DNA from: Thermoanaerobaculia bacterium
GTDB taxonomy: Bacteria > Acidobacteriota > Thermoanaerobaculia > Multivoradales > J023
DNA length: 64,000 nt
Direction of reading: 5' to 3'
Assembly (NCBI GenBank): GCA_028066595.1
Contig: JALCBJ010000027.1
Coordinates: 1 to 64,000 of the forward strand
Shown: in pieces, positions 62,901 through 64,000 of the stretch
Layout: each line of letters starts with the position of its first letter
How positions within the stretch are numbered: the stretch's first letter is position 1
Notes under the pieces: generated by a model
Seen by the model: only the letters and a program-made list of their open reading frames with translations
Database searches by the model: none
What the model was told of the DNA's origin: nothing
Position numbers and translations under genes: made by a program

Positions 62901-64000
62901 GATCGCCTGTCGCGACACCAAGCCGTAGCTGGCAAGAGGTTCCCGGGTGTCGATGTCGGATGGCGGAATTCCGACCATGGCCCCGATTCGTCGAAGCAGC
63001 CAGTCGCGTACATGGATCCGCTCCCGTGGGGAGGCAGCCGCCGCGGGAATGGGAGCAGCTTCACGTTCGAGGTTCCACCGTGCAATCTCGGAAAGAGCGT
63101 CGGAGCGAAGCAGCTCCACGACCTGGCGACGGCGGATCTTGCCGCTCGTGGTGACCGGCAGGCTGCCGCGGCGGACGAGGACGAGCGTGTCGATTGCCAG
63201 ATCGTGTTCCTGGGCTACCGCTCGATTCGCCTTCTCGAATAAGGATCGGTCATCAGTATCGGCGCGGAAAGACTTGGGCATTTCCTGAACGGCGACGATG
63301 CGTTCGCGGGTTCCGTCGTCGAGAGACACGACCGCGCAATGACCAGGTGCAAATCGGATGTCCGCTTCCTTGATCGTCAGCTCGAGATCTTGGGGATAGC
63401 GATTCGCGCCGTTGACGATGATCACGTCCTTGGCCCGTCCGGTGACGAAGAGGTCGCCGTCGGTACCGAGGAAACCCAGATCACCGGTGCGCAGGAACGT
63501 TGTCGGATGGTCTTCCAGTCGCGCGCCGAACGTTTCGATCGACGCGTCGGGCAGCCCTCGATAGCCCAGCGCCACGCTCGGGCCGGAAACCCAGATCTCA
63601 CCGACCGTGTTCGGGGGACACTCCAACGAGCTTTCGGGATCGACGATCGCCACCGTGGTTTCTCTGGGGGTGCGACCAGAGCTCACGAGCTCCAGACCCG
63701 CATCGGATCCGGTTGCTGCGTCTACGCGTCCGGCGGCGAGGGCATCACGGTCCACCGTTCGCAGGACCGGATCCGTCCCTGGGGGCTTCATCGTCGTCAT
63801 CAAGGTCGATTCGGCCATGCCGAATGCCGGCTGAAACGAGGAGGCTCGAAAGCCTCGGGCAGCGAACGTCTCGGTGAAACGCCGAAGCGTCCGAGCGCGG
63901 ACCGGCTCCGCGCCGTTGACCGCGCTGCGCCAGGTGCTGAGATCCATGTCCTCGGCGATACCGTCCACCGCGGCTTTGGCGACACATTGGTCGTAGGCGA
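53925..64000 (-). CDS. Hybrid starter megasynthase: FAAL-ACP-KS-AT-DH-KR-ACP-C-A(Gln)-T (5' end outside window)
   Basis: At least 3358 residues are visible; the frame is open to base 64000, so the start lies outside. It begins in a fatty acyl-AMP ligase (to about 63110) with [19 protein letters not shown] and [15 protein letters not shown]. The adjoining ACP (about 62830-63030) has GLVSRQA. The KS (about 61480-62760) has DTACSSSL. The AT has GHSLGEY and RAFHS, malonyl type. The DH (about 59170-60060) has [10 protein letters not shown] and DACGQ. The KR is at about 57640-59160 with [13 protein letters not shown] and SSYAAAN. The second ACP has GLDSLMA. No ER is seen, so an enoyl chain results. 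The C domain has HHIACDG, and the A pocket D-A-W-Q-F-G-L-V-D-K matches a published glutamine code. The last T motif is LGGHSLSM. This protein starts the lipopeptide with a fatty acid. Confidence 0.95.
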   Translation of the reverse strand, partial: AYDQCVAKAAVDGIAEDMDLSTWRSAVNGAEPVRARTLRRFTETFAARGFRASSFQPAFGMAESTLMTTMKPPGTDPVLRTVDRDALAAGRVDAATGSDAGLELVSSGRTPRETTVAIVDPESSLECPPNTVGEIWVSGPSVALGYRGLPDASIETFGARLEDHPTTFLRTGDLGFLGTDGDLFVTGRAKDVIIVNGANRYPQDLELTIKEADIRFAPGHCAVVSLDDGTRERIVAVQEMPKSFRADTDDRSLFEKANRAVAQEHDLAIDTLVLVRRGSLPVTTSGKIRRRQVVELLRSDALSEIARWNLEREAAPIPAAAASPRERIHVRDWLLRRIGAMVGIPPSDIDTREPLASYGLVSRQAIGLTGELESWLGREVEPTLVYEHPSLEAIVARLCGDEQPRQRLRKSPAGERSIAIVGMSCRFPGAPSIDEYDRLLAEGRCAIGDVVTARWPDLERDHPDVTPEEIEQIRACGLLDEIDRFDPAFFGIAPREAAAMDPQQRLMLEVGWEALEDAGIAADRLRGSSTGVFVGISSADYGLQRLTTGREVDGHFGIGAASSAAAGRFAYTLGLEGPALAVDTACSSSLVAVHLACRSLLAGECGLAIAGGVNVILTPELSIHFARAGMLAGDGRCKTFDEGADGYVRGEGCGAVVLKPLDDAVEDGDRVLAVIRGSAINQDGRSNGLTAPSVKAQESVLREALTGAGLDAGDIDLLEAHGTGTSLGDPIEVRALHRVYGEGRDPEHPLKLGSVKTNIGHLEAAAGIAGLIKATLAIVGRRIPAHLHLNRLNPLIGEIGAPISIPDASSAWPRGRLRRAALSSFGFVGTNAHVVLEQAPDHAGPEESARGAEVSDLGRHLLFLSAKRAPDLRQLADRLGRHLGDHPDQPLADVVFTSNTGRSRFESRAAVQFSGRDGARSVLARYAREGRAPGVLEARSRRPPRLAFLFSGQGGRLAGRAERLYRDHPAFRRSLDRVTELFEPRVRDFLLSSRSDETIPTPTAVAQPALFALQYALAEMWMHWGLEPQAVCGHSLGEYAAACVAGILDLENAARLVAGRARLMDELPPGAMAVIAADAEHVGRILRSAGDDRVWLAAINGPKRTAISGSSEGVDAICTHLDAEGIVSRRLEVDRAFHSPMTEPMTTPFRRLLDGASLSPAKLDFVSTLHRGTTEVDLAPDDPQYWIEQIRRPVDFAGAVGQLVAGGSHSFLEIGPQNSLTSQGRACLNAEQRAKARWHTSLDDRAAPWDRLCDTLAALFVEGSAIRWEAVEEGRECRRVSLPTYPFRRSRHWFETSSDGSRRTGTPSSETIADVPTSSHPLLGAPTPVADHDHPDVTVWTSVLTADRPGFLADHKVEGTVIFPAAGFCELAMTAFRSLAGPIGVELHSAKFDRAMVLTPSERRQVQTRYEATAPQQGGQPAGRITVYSRSESAAPRPTGAQTPWSRHAEFRVRGIEQTPELEDLDAVRSRCGEAIPGSDFYEQWTERGNEWGPAFQGLRRVWCGADEALGLVEIPEGLEVEGYLAHPALVDACGQVLAACVQDRTAGAFVGLDAGSLELHSLVGSGPLFSHAIVSQIESGGRRVCGDLHIRSSDGSLLARVRGLRLEFIASGRRPTASSEALLRLRWQAVEPLEVPRDDPKDHPPVPSSWLLVGHDGVTCEALATALVQRGSEVQIAKIDPSRSIRHALKDMRGEFGVVDLRSIEIAEADGDAIETSEDDASPGAHAARRIDRLLAQTSDLAAAIGERGDARLWIVTRGACVTEPESTASSGHTKGSVDLVGLTGTALWGMGRSLSLEQPRLWGGLVDLEPSDASADVAEALATALEDFQGEDQIAVRGSELMVPRLTRGSEPKAGHRPALRADATYVITGGLGGLGLTFARWLVARGARRLVLMGRSGLPHRRNWRDLDPMTPAGRRARRVLELESLGTSVHLAQVDVADEGAIGSWYREFRDEGWPEIRGVIHAAGAIRHGLVGELNREARREVQGGKVTGALAFDQLFPELDFFVLFSSASATLSSPGLSSYAAANAVLDALAHARSARGTHALSLAWGAWNEVGLAAEARVVSGGGSFEFASGSLEIEQGLELADRLWSESGHVVVLDADWHQWAKRYPSAAGQAILERLVGPIDAENGHAVDTASKWLDSPEDLLRWLTGETARVLGAAEADLDPEAPLTAMGLDSLMALELRHRLESACGVALPTLLLIRGPSLRELARRLPELRRDESRGPRLTSSERDPKASFPLSHGQRAQWLLYEMAPESAAYHVSFSARIRARIQTEPMASALRRLLERHPILGLRIETHDGQPRQRQGGAEAFELEITDAGSWSSERLRSEVEQTYLRPFDLRRGPVLRVHLFERATGDTVILLVVHHIACDGLSLGLLVADLGVLYAEACGGDPAELAPLPIDYADYVDWQTKLLSGDAGQSLLDYWRNRLDGTLPVLEIRSERPRPSIQTYRGRSLPLAIEPEIAAKLQTLAQVEGTTLFAVLLSLYATLLHRVTGLDDLPIGTPAAGRTDRELEQLVGHFVNAVVVRCDAEGDPSFRKFLHRMRRDLLSDLDHQDMPFPLLVEKLQPDRDASRLPLFQVDFVYQGKADSGEALQLLSGGAATRVSWGGHELTPYPLAQQEGQLDLSFEMVEAGDGLIGSAKYNADVLEEATVVRLIDHFARLARHAGAEPDLRLSQLEILEPHQLQRLILDHQGPKVVSEEPDALLHRTFERQVAETPDSIAMATVDGSLTFRELDRRAEALANSLSERGIGAEALVAVAAGHTLDQGIGILGVLKAGAAYLPVATDLPASRVEAMVANSGSPAILTRCELLESLPSSTTRLSIAQLTRGPAAVRSGPMALPENPAYVIYTSGSTGSPKGVSIPHRTIVNHMRWMARRFPLGPGDRVLQKTPVGFDASIWEYWAPWLAGATLVMPPTDALNDPDRLLAVIREERISILQVVPTLLEILVENPRCAESFAGLRRLFVGGEALAADLPARVRRLVGDQLDIVNLYGPTEATVDSTTWVATTSDAALDVPIGLPIDNVRAYVLDDRLSPVPTGVDGELHLAGAGIGRGYVRNAAETAGRFLPDPYATEKGQRLYRTGDLARRRDDGALVFSGRRDRQVKLRGHRIELGEVEAQLRSLAAIGEAAAAIRRDASGSASLIAYATSTEGRSIRYGDIAASLRDRLPGYMIPSAVIELDALPRTPSGKLDRRALPSVTAAERDLDIPVVEPGSPTERSIAAIWNDVLGHDKAGVHDSFFELGGHSLSMLRVHERLRRELGVEVSVVTLFQYPTIHSLADFLDHGAQEDGLADRTASRQRQRGHRPDAALRRRQARRALGQSRDASGSYPAKSETAEDASGIHAQYQEA

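Noticed and set aside
1-64000. tRNA, rRNA, riboswitch, insertion sequence or phage elements
   Set aside because: I saw no cloverleaf, rRNA block, transposase motif, integrase or terminal inverted repeats anywhere in the window.

Overview
The window is high-GC (by eye about 60-65%) bacterial DNA that is almost wholly coding. GTG and TTG starts are frequent and neighbouring genes often overlap by 4 nt. A sigma-54-type response regulator, a -24/-12 promoter in front of pspA and a large hybrid PKS/NRPS locus suggest a Gram-negative host with a big genome. Myxococcota, Acidobacteriota or an uncultured relative are guesses; no rRNA, tRNA or marker gene in the window fixes the phylum.

Region 1 (1-4.2 kb) is envelope-stress and regulatory. 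A response regulator (cut by the left edge) and its membrane histidine kinase are on the minus strand. Divergent from them are pspA and a small YiaA/B-type membrane protein, preceded by a good sigma-54 promoter. Region 2 (4.2-6.2 kb) holds a 390-bp non-coding stretch and a patatin-like phospholipase.

Region 3 (6.2-9.9 kb, plus strand) is a tailoring and precursor set: a type II thioesterase, a 2-oxoglutarate/Fe(II) oxygenase, a zinc alcohol dehydrogenase and a divergent pyrroline-5-carboxylate reductase. The last three match, reaction by reaction, the known leucine to 4-methylproline route (NosE/NosF and GriE/GriF/GriH logic). An adenylation domain with a proline-type pocket lies in the facing operon.

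Region 4 (64.0 down to 10.1 kb, minus strand) is one assembly-line operon. In order of transcription it reads: FAAL-ACP-KS-AT-DH-KR-ACP-C-A(Gln)-T (5' end outside the window); KS-AT-KR-T; C-A-T; KS-AT-KR(with embedded cMT)-T; C-A(Gln)-T-E; C-C*-A(Thr)-T-E; C-A-T-C-A(Asn, interrupted by a PP-loop ATP-pyrophosphatase)-T; C-A(Pro/MePro)-T-C; a B12-dependent radical SAM protein fused to half a condensation domain; half-C-A(Tyr)-T-TE; and an acyl-CoA dehydrogenase. Specificities were read by eye from pocket residues. Read colinearly, the product is a lipopeptide: unsaturated acyl-Gln-(C2)-X-(methyl-C2)-D-Gln-D-Thr-Y-Asn*-(4-Me)Pro-Tyr. X and Y are unassigned, and Asn* may be chemically altered by the embedded PP-loop domain.

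The most unusual element is the ~330-residue zinc-ribbon/PP-loop domain inside the Asn-type adenylation domain. Also notable are the radical SAM-half-C fusion, a tandem condensation domain with an altered active-site motif, a nearly identical 1.75-kb KS-AT repeat shared by two PKS genes, and three docking-domain pairs readable from the sequence.
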